The translations under genes and the position numbers were made by a program. From positions 434,001-498,000 of the forward strand of contig JBCAQO010000013.1 in assembly GCA_039111635.1 (NCBI GenBank): a DNA stretch of 64,000 nucleotides, given 5' to 3'. A model generated the notes under the pieces. The model made no database searches and had not been told where the DNA came from. It saw nothing but the letters and a program-made list of their open reading frames with translations. Positions 12,241 through 24,136 of this stretch are shown in pieces. Source of the stretch: Heterobasidion occidentale (taxonomy: Eukaryota > Basidiomycota > Agaricomycetes > Russulales > Bondarzewiaceae). The first letter of the stretch is position 1. Each line of letters opens with the position of its first letter.

Positions 12241-14138
12241 TCAGACCGGGCCCCGCACGGCGCATGTGTACGTAGGTCCGCAAGGGGCTGAGCGCGACGC
12301 CCACCCCGCGCACCCGCCCTGCGCGAGCTCACAACTCCATCTCCATTCCATCCCGTCCCACTCCTCCTCCTCCTCCTCTTCCTCCTCTTCCTCCTTCACG
12401 CTATACCCAACCCCAACCCCGCTCGCCCCGTCCTCGTCCAGCCCATACCGGCTACCGCTGACCCTCCCGCGCGAGCTAAACCCGTACGGCTGGTGCTCCC
12501 CCAATCCGCCCCCCTCCTCCGCCTCCGCCTCGACCTCCACAAACTCGCTCTCGTCGCTCCCCGGCATGCTCATCGAGCGCGAGCGCGACGAAGCAGACGC
12601 GGACGCGGACGCGGACACCGACACCGACACGAACGACGAGCGCGGAACCGACCACGCGCTCGCGCCGCCGTCCGTGCGCGCGTACGAGTACGAGAGCGCG
12701 CTCTCCGGCCGCAGCGACACGGGCGACCCCCACGGCTCGGACCCGTCGACGGGCGATGCGCCGCGCGCGCCCTCGTGCGCATACGGCGACATCGTCCGCA
12801 TCACGCCCGACACCGCCGCCGTCTCGCGCGCCCCCGCGGAGCCCGTGGGCACGCCGAGCACCCCCGGGCGGACGTGCGTGACGCCGCCGGCGCCGGGGAT
12901 CGGGTACTCGTGCAGGCGCGGGCGCGTCGAGGCGGGGCGCGATGACGACAGCGCCGAGGGCGCCGGGACGGAGCTCGACGTCGGGCGCGCGGCGTACGGC
13001 GCGGGGAACGGCGCGGACCTGGGCTGCGCTGGCGCGCGCGCGGACTCTGCGGAGGCGGACGGGGGTGGGAGGAGCCCGCCGGAGAGGAAGGACGGCCAGT
13101 ATGAGCGGTCTTCGGGGAGGGACGAGCCGCCCAGGGCGGATGGCGACATGTGGGATAGGATGGCGGCCGCCTGGAAGCGAATAGGTGCATTGGTGCGTGA
13201 AGAAGGATGATGCGGATCTGGGGAGCGTGCATACCTCCATCAACTGCACTTGCTGGTGCTTGCTCAACAAAAATTTGGATGCCTCCCGCCAGTGCGGAGA
13301 GTGCTCCCATCGATGCTTGATCAGGCACGACGGATGGCGATAGACCTGCAATAAAAATATTTGAGATTCCACTGCTGTAAAAGGACCATATATGGGTACC
13401 TTGGAGCAACTCTCGCACGTAAAAATAGTTCCTCTCTTCTTACCATTCTTGGCCAAGCTACCATCATTCTTGGTATCTTGAGCGCCGTTGCGTTCTCCGC
13501 CGTCGGTCAGGTATTTAGGTGACTGGATATGCACAGAAAATATGTATTCGTCGTCCAGAGATATCGATCGCGCCATCCCAGCGCGCTGTATAGATGTGTC
13601 GCTCGGACGTGATCGCGGTATGCTCAAGCTCGCTGAAGCAGAGATGGCAGATATTGCTGTGGACGCGGGAGCGAGTGGGGGTGAAGACGAAAGTGACAGA
13701 TTGGCCAAGGCCGTGAGGGCTGCCGCGGCAGTCTGAAGCCCGACCGGCCTGTGCAAGGGTTATTCCGAGGATCAGTGCTCTCCAAATCTCGTGCAGCAGA
13801 AACCTGGAGACCTACGAAGGACGTGTGGCGGCATCTCGGGCGTCGCTGATCCTCTTCTTTACCTGGCTGGAGGACGACAGACGACGGTGCTTGAGCCCAT
13901 TATATACCGCCACTCCGGTACTTGTGAGTCGAGATCCGACGCTCGCTCCGACGCTCGCTCCGACGCTGCTGCTCGTGAGGCTTGCACCGGGCTGAGAATC
14001 TTCCATTCCATCTATACTTGCATGGGCCACATCTTCCTTCCTAGTAGGTATGGGTATGGGCGCTGCACTGGCTGCCGCTATAGATAACGACAGCAAGCTG
14101 AGACCACCGCCTTCGCGCTGCAAATATGCATGAGCCAT
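12241..14138 (-). CDS. C2H2 zinc-finger protein with disordered Ser/Glu-rich tail
   Basis: A putative nuclear DNA-binding protein with one C2H2 finger. Exon 1 ends near 13873 (...RRLSSSSQ), exon 2 runs 13732-13400 and ends GTIFTCESCSK, and exon 3 starts at 13345 with VYRHPSCLIKHRWEH. The finger is therefore split by an intron and reads C-x2-C-x12-H-x3-H only after splicing. It is followed by SPHWREASKFLLSKHQQVQL. The last exon begins AAAILSHMSPSALGG and runs through a long Ser/Ala/Pro-rich region to an 11-residue Glu run (12360-12395). A single finger with the long conserved flank RWEHSPHWREASKF suggests a conserved fungal regulator I cannot name. The start is ambiguous: ATG at 14138 or, more conservatively, 14006 (MEDSQPGASL). 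Confidence 0.72.
13942..13975. repeat. 12-bp tandem repeat in zinc-finger gene exon 1
   Basis: Three copies of a gctccgacgctc-type unit. On the minus strand they encode the repeated residues SVGASVGASVGS. Confidence 0.75.
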
Positions 14139-15796
14139 CGCATCGCCCGCAACTCAACGAACCGCTCACCGGAGTAGGTGACATCTCCGCTCGCATCGAG
14201 ACCGACAGGTGGGGCAGGGTTCACACAGGATAGAAATGGAGTGTGTAAGACAATGAGATACGTGGGCGAGTTGCGGTATGCAGTAAAGTACAAAGATGGG
14301 TTTCAGGTGGTACAACGCGCATGAATGGGCATTTCTAGGAAATACTCCGTGTGGTTCAGGAAGCCATGGCGGGGTGGTGGCCGAAACAAAGGAAGAGGGC
14401 TTCCCTTGACTTGCTGAAGCTTGTACGCCTGAAACTGACAAAATTCAAGGTCCGCCCAAATTTCGGTGGGCGTATCTTTGGATCCTGTCGCCCCCTCCGA
14501 GCGTTCCATCTCAGTTCAACGCCTGCATCTCCATCCTTGCACGGAATGGACCAGACAACCACACACAAGCAGATATCTGGGGCATCCTGCGTCATGAATT
14601 CAAGAGTCTCGGTCAACGTAGCAGGCGACGGAGCGCCCGAAGTGATCCAGAAGCGGGATACACTCACGTTAAATGAATGATGGAGACAGTGGTGCGCATC
14701 ATCAAAGATGTATCTACTATCCAGCTAAGATTGATGCATAATAAGTTCCTGATGCTTTGCGGGCTCACACTTTGTGGACTCGCAAGTTGCCCAATGACCA
14801 TAGACTGAAGCGCTGCATGGTGCCTGAGACTTTGAGTCCTAATGCATTGATGTCGGACGTTCTTGTATCATTCGGCACGACATTGACTCCCAGTGAGCAG
14901 TCCCTCGACGTCAGAGGCGACAGTCTTGCAGGCCTTGTTATCACTAGGATGACTAGATTCCAGAAGGCGTGGCTGCCATGGGTTTTTGGAAAGGCTCACA
15001 TCAAAGTTCTCCATGATTAGATTCCCCACAGGCTGTGGCCGTTTACGAGACGCATATCATCTTTGTAGCGAGTGCAATCTCCCACTACTAAACAGGGCTT
15101 CCTCGTTTACCTCTTCGTTTGTTCGACATGAATGACTGTCGCCATCTGTCGTCCATGAGTGATCATACATGACGGCGCGTCATTGCTCAAAGAACTAGGT
15201 CAGATGCCGATGGTGATTTTTTCACATATGCTGCTGCATTCTTGTGAAGCAGAACATTGTGAAACACAACGTTGCCATCGGGACTGATGAGACAACGATC
15301 AGAATGATTGATAGTCGAGGACATCACCAGAGCAGAACCTAGCAGAACATCCATATAGCTCGTCGAGGATGTTTGTCAGTGACAACAATATTATGGTTTG
15401 TGTAATAAATGAATGCTGGTAACAAGGAAAGGGATGGGGTGCAGGCCTGGGGATGCATGGGAAGCAGTGATATGTGATTTCGAGTCCAAAAAAATGCGCG
15501 TGCGTGTAATCGTGAAGAGAACCTACGTGCAGGATACCGGAACCGCGTGTTCAGCGACAGCATGCAGCGATAGCAGTGGTCAAAAAGTTCAAGAAACGTA
15601 TCTACTAAAAAAGCAATGAAGCAATTGATCTATAAATAATGTCCCATCCATGCCATGACGGATACCAATTAAAACGCATGAGATAAAGAAATGGCAACCC
15701 CGCCAAAGTCGCGGATCCGCGCAAGAGTTGAACAAGTATTTTCGTTTCGCAACCCCTGTCAAGGGTAGCATTGGACACATTTGACGACGAAGGGGT
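14139..15796. other. Intergenic, no gene supported
   Basis: About 1.65 kb, less GC-rich than the flanking genes. A minus-strand open frame at 14356-14667 and overlapping shorter ones contain a fragment PTEIWADLEF that faintly recalls F-box proteins, but no start, splice structure or further similarity supports a gene. The rest shows nothing I can interpret. Confidence 0.4.
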
Positions 15797-18419
15797 TTAA
15801 CCCCGCGCGAGCGCATTCTGGATGCTAGAAAGACCACGATTGACCCACTCCTCCGGGGAGACACGGTCCGGATGGTCGCTCCTATCGGCGAAGATGTGGT
15901 CGTTGGACGACGAGAATGCCCAGTCTGCGGGGTTGGGCGCAGGGGTAGCGGTGATTGCACGCAACTCATTCCCTGAAGATGACATAGGCAAACGCAAGAA
16001 AGCGCCAAGATAGCAAAAAGGCCGTTAGTGTGAGACCAGGAGAAGACGAGAAGCTCGACGTACGGACGATGTTGTTCGTGAAGTGATCCATGTTCTATAC
16101 GACGCGTAACGGAAGGTGAGAGGCAATCCCGGAAACCTACGGGCACATATATCACTTACGAGATCGTTCTTGTCATAACCTAGGATATGTGATCATGGAA
16201 GTTGTCATAGTCAGGATCAGCCGGCCGACTTGCATTAGGCTTGACCACTTACCGAAAGGGTCTAGAGATAACGGGAGCAGTCAGCAGACGATCCACGATG
16301 TGAACAAACTTAAAAACCCACTTTCAATCTCTTCACCGGCTACAAGGAAGCCAAAGAAGATAAAGCTCTGTTGGGGGTTTGGGAATGACGTTCAAGCTCC
16401 ACGGACCCCTTAAAAAGAACGACATACCGCAACGGTTGTTCCGGGGATGGTGACCCATTTCAAGGTACCCCAAAGTTGAAATGGCTACGCAATGTCAGAT
16501 AGGTATTTAAAAAAGGGTCCAACCGAGCAGCTTACCAAGGCGAGGCAATAAAGAATGGTAACAGACCATAAATGAATGGAATATCTGATGAAAGGATTAT
16601 GTGAACTGGCTGAAGCAGAAACATTGTTTACTTACGAAAAGGGAATAGGTGTTGTCAAAATCCTCTCTAGACCGGTCAGAGCATCAACAAGCTGGTTCAG
16701 TGTGGTGATCAACATGGCTTAGAGAGCACGTTAGTTTTGAAAATCGTAGGAAGACAACATCACGTACTAGTCGTGGGCGGGTCAATCGCCTTGCGAGCTT
16801 GCAATGCTGCAATGTACGAGCTCTATCAAAAAGGTTAACATGGAAAATAAAGTCCAAACAGAGGACGCCATACGAGGTATAACGATATCTCCAAGGGTAA
16901 GTTGTGCGTGACGTTACGGTTGCGCATCTTAGCCCTCAATCTGGCGCCCTTCTTGCCTTTTACTTCCTTTCCCCGCTTCGTCAACATCTTGACCAAGAGC
17001 GAAAAGGGAAACAAGTCGAAGAGATGGTACTTTGGGGGCATGCGAGCGGGCAGAAGCTCTTCACCAAAGATCGAGTCCTTGCCACTTCGGACCGCACTCT
17101 GAATGCTTGGTCTTCCATTGGTCATGATGGGCTCCAAGAAAGTCGCCTTTCCGCCAGGGGCCGTGACGGGAAGAGGAAGCTGCGGCTCAGATACGGACGA
17201 CGGAATGGTCGGCATAGGTGGGAAGGGCGACCGTGGTGGTTGACCGGATTCCGACAAACGGATATTTGGGTGCGATATCGAGGTGCGACGGCTTGTGATA
17301 CTGCGAATGTCCGATGTCCGATGATGGACGGAAGGCGAACGAACCGAGGGCGATTTCGGCGAGGTAGGGAGCTCGGAAGTCAAGTCTACGGCCGAGGGCA
17401 AGCCGGCAGGGAGCGCGTAAGCCGGCAGACATTTGACCAAGTGGTACAGGTCGACGTAGTAGATGCTTTCCTCGCCGCGCAGGTAGTGCTTTACAGCGAC
17501 GCTGAATGCCTCCACAAGGTTGAGAACCGTTTTCTTCTCGATGATGACACGCGCTTTTTTCTCGTCGGCAGGCATCGAGTCAGGGCCGATCGCCATCGTG
17601 TCTTGTCATGTAGAAATTTTAGTCACCTCTGTCGGAAGCACTGCCACAGAAGAAGCTCACCGGGGACATGGAACCATACTAAACGCGCAAAGGTTCTACT
17701 GGCTAGAACGATCTGCGACCAGTACCTTCTCCCTTCGTTGTATCGTTCGAAACTGGAAGTCGTTCTGTACGAGATGACAAAACCAAGCACAGTACCGAGG
17801 CTGTTGAATCAAGCAACAAGGTCAGAATCAATGCAGACGACGACTGAGATGGCCTTTAGATGAGAACTGTGATTGATGTGAAACGTCCACTCCCACGTAA
17901 AGCAGAATATGTGCCTGATGGACGTAGAGGCCCAAGTGTAGATACCTGTGTCATTTGTGTGGATGGCACCAAGTCACCGCTGATCCAAAGTGCGATACTC
18001 AGCCCCCGCCTTCCATGACAGCCTCATGCATTCCCCAAGCAGGATGGAAAGGAATGGATATTTGTGTATCAGACAGAATGAGGGGCGCGTTGGTCCTTTA
18101 CATAGACACATCGCTTTACGGGCAAATTTAAGGCGTTTTCTCGACGTATGGGGCAGTGGTGACACTTGAATGACATGGGAAACATGAAGGCTTACACAGT
18201 AAGAAGGGTGGGCTGGATGATCAGCTTATGGGGCGTGAGCGCGTTGATGCACGATATGGTGGTCGACCAACCGCCGAAGAAGATGAGAATATGCCAACAT
18301 CTGAAGAGTGCTGTCGCGAGGATGGCGTTTATGAGCGTCGGCCAAAACCTGCGAGGAGCCGCGAATGGATCAGGAGGATTGATCCCCACAAAATGACCGT
18401 CATGAGCAGCAGTGTCCAT
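15797..18419 (-). CDS. Bestrophin-like anion channel (UPF0187/bestrophin family)
   Basis: Multi-pass membrane protein of the fungal bestrophin-like family, proposed chloride/anion channels. The ATG at 18417-18419 starts MDTAAHDGHF, followed by FRCWHILIFFGGWSTTIS. Splicing at about 18196 to the next exon gives LLTVLGTVLGFVISYRTTSS, then FERYNEGRRYWSQIVLASR and FARLVWFHVP, the family's hallmark region. The exon from 17596 carries a long Ser/Pro-rich cytosolic insert. The C-terminal half is cut into small exons: LVDALTGLERILTTPIPFSY (about 16690-16640), SIHLWSVTILYCLALPFQLW, LKWVTIPGTTVAAFILFGF, GEEIENPFGYDKNDLNMDHF, and a final exon to the TAA at 15797-15799. The GLERILTTPIPFSY block and the GEEIENPFG motif are strongly diagnostic. 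At least nine introns are needed. Ion selectivity and membrane location are not deducible. Confidence 0.87.
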
Positions 18420-18752
18420 GATGACAGAGAAAAAGAAAAGAAAGAAACGGAGGAGAAGATCAGGGCGAAAGGTTGCGAAAGTTGACAACCGTTACTTCTT
18501 ATACAGCGTCGTGTCGTAAGCGCTGATGCAGATGGCCTGGAATTTGATCATCACACGGTGAGGGAACGGCGAGGCCTCAAGGTCTTAATTTCAAAATAAA
18601 AGTATCAAGATATCGACCGCTCAACTGCAATATCAAGAGACGCCTTGAAACGTCCTGGCCAAGGCTGCGCAACGCCGCGAACCAAGGGACGGTTGATGGC
18701 GTCGTTATTATGCTTCGACCTATTAGTAATGCAAAGCTAACGGTTTTGATAT
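18420..18752. other. Intergenic between channel gene and tRNA
   Basis: Contains the promoter and leader of the bestrophin-like gene on the minus strand and the 5' flank of the tRNA on the plus strand. No other feature seen. Confidence 0.4.
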
Positions 18753-18843
18753 GGCTACCTGGCGCAATGGTAGCGCGTTTGGCTTCGATTGCCTTACGTA
18801 ACCCAAAACCAAAAGGTTGCAGGTTCGAGTCCTGCGGTGGTCA
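18753..18843 (+). tRNA. tRNA-Arg (anticodon TCG) with a 19-nt intron
   Basis: The acceptor stem is GGCTACC (18753-18759) with GGTGGTC (18836-18842), allowing two G-U pairs; the discriminator is A18843. The D arm is GCGC-AATGGTA-GCGC. The anticodon stem is TTTGG/CCAAA with loop CTTCGAA, and the anticodon TCG is at 18785-18787. The T arm is GCAGG-TTCGAGT-CCTGC. An intron after position 37 (18789-18807) interrupts the loop, and removing it leaves a 72-nt tRNA. The A box (TGGCGCAATGG) and B box (GGTTCGAGTCC) of a Pol III promoter are present. It decodes CGA arginine codons. Confidence 0.93.
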
Positions 18844-18851
18844 AAATATGC

Positions 18852-18855
18852 TTTT
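18852..18855 (+). terminator. Pol III T4 terminator of the tRNA
   Basis: Four T residues begin nine bases after the tRNA 3' end, the usual RNA polymerase III stop signal; another T4 follows near 18863. Confidence 0.6.
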
Positions 18856-19143
18856 GCATGTTGTTTTGATCTCCATGAGTTTATTTTTACTCTTTCTGCA
18901 CCTATGATGATCCACACTGTGCGGCAATTGAGGCTACTCAGGCGTATCAAGGGCTCGTACTGGAATCTCAAGCGCCGGAACCCCAGTCTCGGGTTGGGGT
19001 TGCAAACCACGACGGCTGCTAGCCACGTGGAAAGGACTTGACTCGATATAGCAACACGGATGAGATTTGCTCTCTTTCGAAAGCTCAGAGCATCCAACTT
19101 CTGTCCGTCGCGTTCCCCCTCTCTTTGTAGATACATCTCCGAA

Positions 19144-21763
19144 ATGGCGACGACTGTCGTAAACAAGGATGCCCATCCGTTCTCGAAGCCGCAGTTCGAG
19201 GCTTTGCTGAACCGCAGATTCTTCTACGCCCCCGCTTTCGAGATTTACGGCGGTGAGTGCGGTTTCATCTGAAGGCCCGCAGGACCCACGGCGTTGATGT
19301 TCGCGATGCGTGCTGCGCAGGTGTCGCCGGTCTGTACGATTACGGTCCCCCGGGCTCCTCTCTCCAGGCCAACATCATCGCGGAATGGCGCAAACACTTC
19401 ATCATCGAGGAGCACATGCTCGAGATCGACTCCACCATCATGACTCCTGCCCCCGTATTCGAAACGTCCGGGCACGTCGCCAGATTTGCGGACTGGATGG
19501 TCAAGGACACGCAAACGGGCGACGTTTTGCGTGCCGACCACCTCGTCAAAAATGTGCTCGAAGCACGGCTCGCTGGAGATAAAGAGGCGAGGGGCCTTGC
19601 GGCCCAGCCGCCAAAGGAGGAGGACAAGAAGAGAAAGAAGAAGAGTGCAAAGGCCGTCGCGGTTCAGCTGGCGGACGGAGTGGTGAAGGAGTACGACATT
19701 ATCCTGGCTCAGGTGGGTATTCGTGGACTTCTCTACGCGAATCGACTGCCGAGTCTGCGTTCAGCTCGACAACTACTCGGGCCCCGAGCTCGGAGAACTG
19801 TGCATCAAACACAACATTAGAAATCCTGACACCGACAACGAGGTGGGCGAGCCCCAGCAATTTAATCTCATGTTCAAGAGCAGCATCGGCCCCACCGGCC
19901 AACATCCTGGGTAAGCCTCGTCCCACTGCCCTTCCGACTGAATATCCAATGCATCTTCCAGCTTCCTGCGACCCGAAACCGCACAGGGTCACTTTCTGAA
20001 CTTCTCTCGCCTCCTCGAGTTCAACAACGGACGGGTCCCCTTCGCCTCCGCACAAATCGGCCGCTCGTTCCGCAATGAAATCTCCCCGCGCGCCGGTCTG
20101 CTGCGCGTGCGCGAGTTCACGATGGCCGAGATCGAGCACTTTGTCGATCCCGAGGACAAGCGACACGAGCGCTTCCGGGAGGTGCGGCACGTCGTTCTGG
20201 ACCTGCTCGACCGCGACGTGCAGGTCGGCGGGAGCACGCAGATCACGAAGATGAGCGTCGGCGACGCCGTCGACAAGGGCATCATCGCGAACGAGACACT
20301 CGGATATTTCCTCGCGCGCATCTACCAGTACTGGTCAAGATTGGCATCAACCCGGAGCGGCTGCGGTTCCGCCAGCACATGGCAAACGAGATGGCGCACT
20401 ACGCGACGGACTGCTGGGACGCGGAGATCGAGAACTCGTATGGTTGGACAGAGTGCGTTGGCTGCGCGGACCGCGCGGCGTACGACTTGACCGTACACTC
20501 GAACAAGACCGGCCACCCTCTCATTGTTCGCCAGGCGTTGAAGGAACCCATCGTGACAGAGAAGCTTGTCGCCGAATTCAACAAGAAGCTGCTTGGGAAG
20601 ACGTTTGGTAAGGACTCTGCCGTGCTGCAGCAGATGTTCAGTGCGTATGACGAGGGTCAGTTGGAGAAGATTCAGGGTGAGCTGACTCAGGGGTTCGTGT
20701 TCTATATTTTCTATCGTCGTTGCGTCACCGGGCTGATGGATGCGGCATTAGCGCTACCACGGTGGTCACCCCTGAGGGCAGACAACTGGAGCTGACCGCG
20801 GATGTATTGAGTATAGAGCGGAAGACGTTCAAGCAATCAGGTCAGTTGTTTCGATCCTCGCAAAGCGTGTTTCTAATTCAGCCCTCGCCTCTGATCCGCC
20901 AGTCCGCGAGTATACCCCCAACGTCATTGAGCCCTCTTTCGGCCTGGGTCGCATCCTGTACGTCCTGCTCGAGCATAATTTCTGGGCGCGTGAGCAAGAT
21001 GTCGAACGTGGCGTGAGTGTCTAGCCCGTTTGCGCCGAGTTCTATGCCCCTGTCTCACCGGGTCGTTTGCACCCTCGCATCTGCCGTGCTCAGGTGCTCT
21101 CCCTGCCACCGGTGGTCGCGCCGACCAAGGTGCTGATCGTGCCATTGAGCGCAAAAGAAGAATTCGACCCGCTGATCCAGGAAGTTTGTACGTCTTGCCA
21201 TCGCGTCATTTAGACATGGCGAGTTCTCATCCCTTCCTTCGCCTTCCCCCTCGCCTCTGGGTGTCGCGTGCGCCGGGCATAGCTTCGAAGCTGCGCAGGG
21301 CCGGCGTGTTCTCACGCGTGGACGACTCGAACACATCGATCGGGAAGCGCTACGCGCGTAACGACGAACTTGGCACCCCGTTCGGCGTCACGCTGGACTT
21401 TGCATGTGGGTGTGCCTGCTCCTGTAGTGGTGGCGCTTATGACGCACCGAGTGCTAACCTCACCATCGGCCTCTTTCTTCCGCAGCGGTCCAGAATCGCA
21501 CGATGACGCTGCGGTACGTTCTGTTCCTTGTCTTACTTGTCTCAAGGGCTCGCGACTATACCTGTTAATATGCGAATGGCAAGGAGCTGACACGAATATT
21601 TTTTATTTCGATCTCTTGCAGCGAGCGCGACACCACGGGTCAGCTGATCGGCAATATCGACGACGTTATCGGCATCGTCACAGAACTCGTTGACGGGTCC
21701 ATCGACTGGGCCGAGGCGTGTCGGAGACTGCCCGCATATGACGGTGTCCAAGCCGTCGAGTAA
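19144..21763 (+). CDS. GRS1: Glycyl-tRNA synthetase (class IIa), with an apparent 1-base frame break
   Basis: Charges tRNA-Gly with glycine; fungal GRS1 commonly serves cytosol and mitochondria. Exons: 19144-19252, 19321-19712, 19765-19910, 19962-about 20676/20680, 20752-20840, 20903-21012, 21094-21187, 21283-21405, 21486-21513 and 21622-21763. Motif 1 region: [20 protein letters not shown]. Motif 2: [18 protein letters not shown]. Motif 3: [18 protein letters not shown]. The anticodon-binding domain is near the end ([30 protein letters not shown]). A Lys-rich insert lies at about 19620-19660. Reading frame shifts by one base near 20331, inside the contiguous block GYFLARIYQ / [13 protein letters not shown], where no intron fits. 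The junction around 20677-20752 also fails to keep frame with the GT donor, but would with a GC donor at 20681. Identity is certain; gene integrity is not. Confidence 0.95.
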
Positions 21764-24136
21764 AGCCGCAGCCGTCAACGTCCTCGGAGGACCCGGATTC
21801 CCTGGGGTGCGTCAAGGGCCCTCTCGAGCCGTGCGGGGGGAGTGAGGCTGGGACGGGGACGCGTCTTTGTTCGGCAGGGCCATACATACATACATGATTA
21901 ACTTGCAAAGAGTGCTGGAAGGTAGAAGCCAAAAAGCAGAATAGAAGTCAGAAGTTTCCGGCGAGCGCGCTGCCCGATCCACTTGATCGTATCTTGCGAC
22001 GCCTCTGAGCGGAGCGGACGTCATCGTCCCTGGCAGGCATGCACAAGGGACGAGGGGACGTTGTTTCTGGGCCCGCTCGGCCTTGGTCGGGACGATCGTG
22101 ACGCAAGCAGGGGTGCTACCCACATACACGCCCATTTGTGATCGCTCGCTGATATATGGCACGCGTCGCCCAGCGTCTCGCGTTCGCCAGCTCTCGCCCC
22201 GTCGGTCGTGGGCGTGAAACCCTTGCACGTCTGGGGAACGGACGCGATGCGATGACGCGCCGATCGGACAGACGCGCTGGGAACGCGCTCGGGCACGGGG
22301 GCGCGGCGGCTGCCGTCGTGCCAACGTGCGAGCGGAACGTGGTCCCGTGGTCCCAAGACGATCAGCTGACCCGCTCGATGCGTCAACACCGCGGGGGTAA
22401 GCGCAGGCGCCGGGGGGCGTGCAGCATCGCGCGCGCACGCTCACTGCAAGTAGTCGCTGCGCCGGCCGTCACTTGTCCGCCGCAATGGGCAGCATGCTGA
22501 GATTTCGGACCCACGCACGACCCCAGGGCGATCGCGGCGGTTCCGGAGTGGGGCACGCTTGCCGTCGCCTGTGATGCTACACTAAACTTACCAGAGCCCG
22601 CCGAACAGGGACCGGGGCTGCTGGGGGCGCCACGCATTCAGCGGCGGCTGATCGGGATCCCTGGGACGCAGATGGGCTAGGGCGCATGCCGTACGATCTC
22701 CGACGCCTTTCCTCACTGGCGAGTGTGCAAGAGTACAGGGCTCGGGCGTGCGCTAGGGCATCGCCCGCGTTCAGCAAGTCTATTACGATAACGTACACAG
22801 GTGCACATGGGGATGGATCGCAGGGTCCGGTGTGGATGGGGGAGGAAGGAGTGTTTCCTGACCCGCCGGTCTACAAATGCGGCGCCAGATACGCAGGGCC
22901 CAGAAGCGGGATGGGCGTTGATAACGAGATGCAGCTTCGGGCAGTTCTGGCTGGCTCTGGGCATCTCTGGCGTTGCACGCACGCAAGCTGAGGGGGACAC
23001 CCAGTGGATCCCTCCAACGCAACAGCGGAGTCAGCGTGGCGATCGGCATGCGAAGAGGGCCCGCTCGCATTGCACATCTGCCCAGACCGCGCCCATGCTG
23101 GCCAAACGGACGAGCGAAGATCCTGGTGCAAAGCGGGAATGGGGACGCGACTGGAATGAATCGCTGCGATGAATTGCAGAGGGGCGAAAACAAGTACAGT
23201 GGCTCGGTCTCTCCCGACGCACCCAGGACGGTGGCGGATTCTGGCCGGAAAGGGTGGGAGGACGGGAAAGACGAGAATTGGCGCTGTTCCGAGCGGCCGC
23301 TTTTGGACGCGACTTGGGCACTTGACCGGTGCGACTGAATATAGGCGCTCACGCCGCGTCGTCTCGTGTGCAGGGAGATCGCCGAGGGCTTGCACTGACA
23401 GGAGCTCGTGAAGGACAGATACCGCGAACGATGCCGGGAGGTCCACGGCTTGCCATAGAAATGACCTTCTTTTTTGAGTTTGGGAGGTGTCGCACACTTA
23501 ATAATTATTGATAATGTGTGCGTCGCGAGGGACCGCTGTGGGACGCCGCGCCTCGTTGCACCGCGCGAGCCGGGGATGGACACACGCCGCTGGGGAGGCG
23601 TGAGGGATTATGCACTATGACGCAGGGCCTTTTTGGACGGGTGGCGAGATGGCGAGAGAGGGCGGGCAAGCGAGATGGGGATGAGCTCAGAGGGAAGCAG
23701 GCGGCTCGAGATGACGCGGGCGAGCAGGGCTGAGTACGTCAAAGGGAAGACAGAGGGTGATGGGAAAAGGAATGACGAAAAGGACGGGGAACGTGCGGGG
23801 GCACGAAAGGGGAACTCGTGGCGAATCGTGGACTGAGTCGAGGCTGGCAACTCGGCGCCTCAAACGGGCACGATAAGAATTGAAGCAGTGATTCTGAGCA
23901 TTCCCGTACTCGGAAGCCGTCGCCGGATTGGCTGCCAAATGACGAGAATCCAGCCAGCCGTGTCGTGAGATCGAATGAGCAACAGCTTGGTCTCGCACCC
24001 GTATAAAGCCAATATCTCCTCCACCTACAACCGCTACCTCCTCCCTCACCACCGCAGCGCACACTCTCCCTCCTTCACTCCCTCTGCTGTATTTTTACAC
24101 GCCGTCCTCTCGCACTCTCCTCGCACTCCCTCCAAC
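21764..24136. other. 2.4-kb intergenic region, no gene supported
   Basis: It covers the 3' flank of the synthetase gene and the promoter of the small gene at 24137. A (CATA)n run lies near 21880-21895. Open frames up to about 210 codons occur on both strands, but they overlap each other, lack family resemblance and show no splice structure. Confidence 0.45.
24002..24008 (+). promoter_or_regulatory. TATA box of the 99-residue gene
   Basis: TATAAAG lies 129 bases upstream of the ATG at 24137. It is followed by a pyrimidine-rich leader typical of highly expressed fungal genes. Confidence 0.55.

Noticed and set aside
12197..13210. 337-codon plus-strand open frame
   Set aside because: It lies opposite the Ser/Glu-rich last exon of the zinc-finger gene, whose splice structure and finger motif are coherent.
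14356..14667. Minus-strand frame with an F-box-like phrase
   Set aside because: Only a few residues resemble an F-box; no start, exon chain or further similarity was found.
21812..22444. 210-codon minus-strand open frame downstream of the synthetase gene
   Set aside because: It has no domain, overlaps other frames and is in a region with no splice or promoter support.
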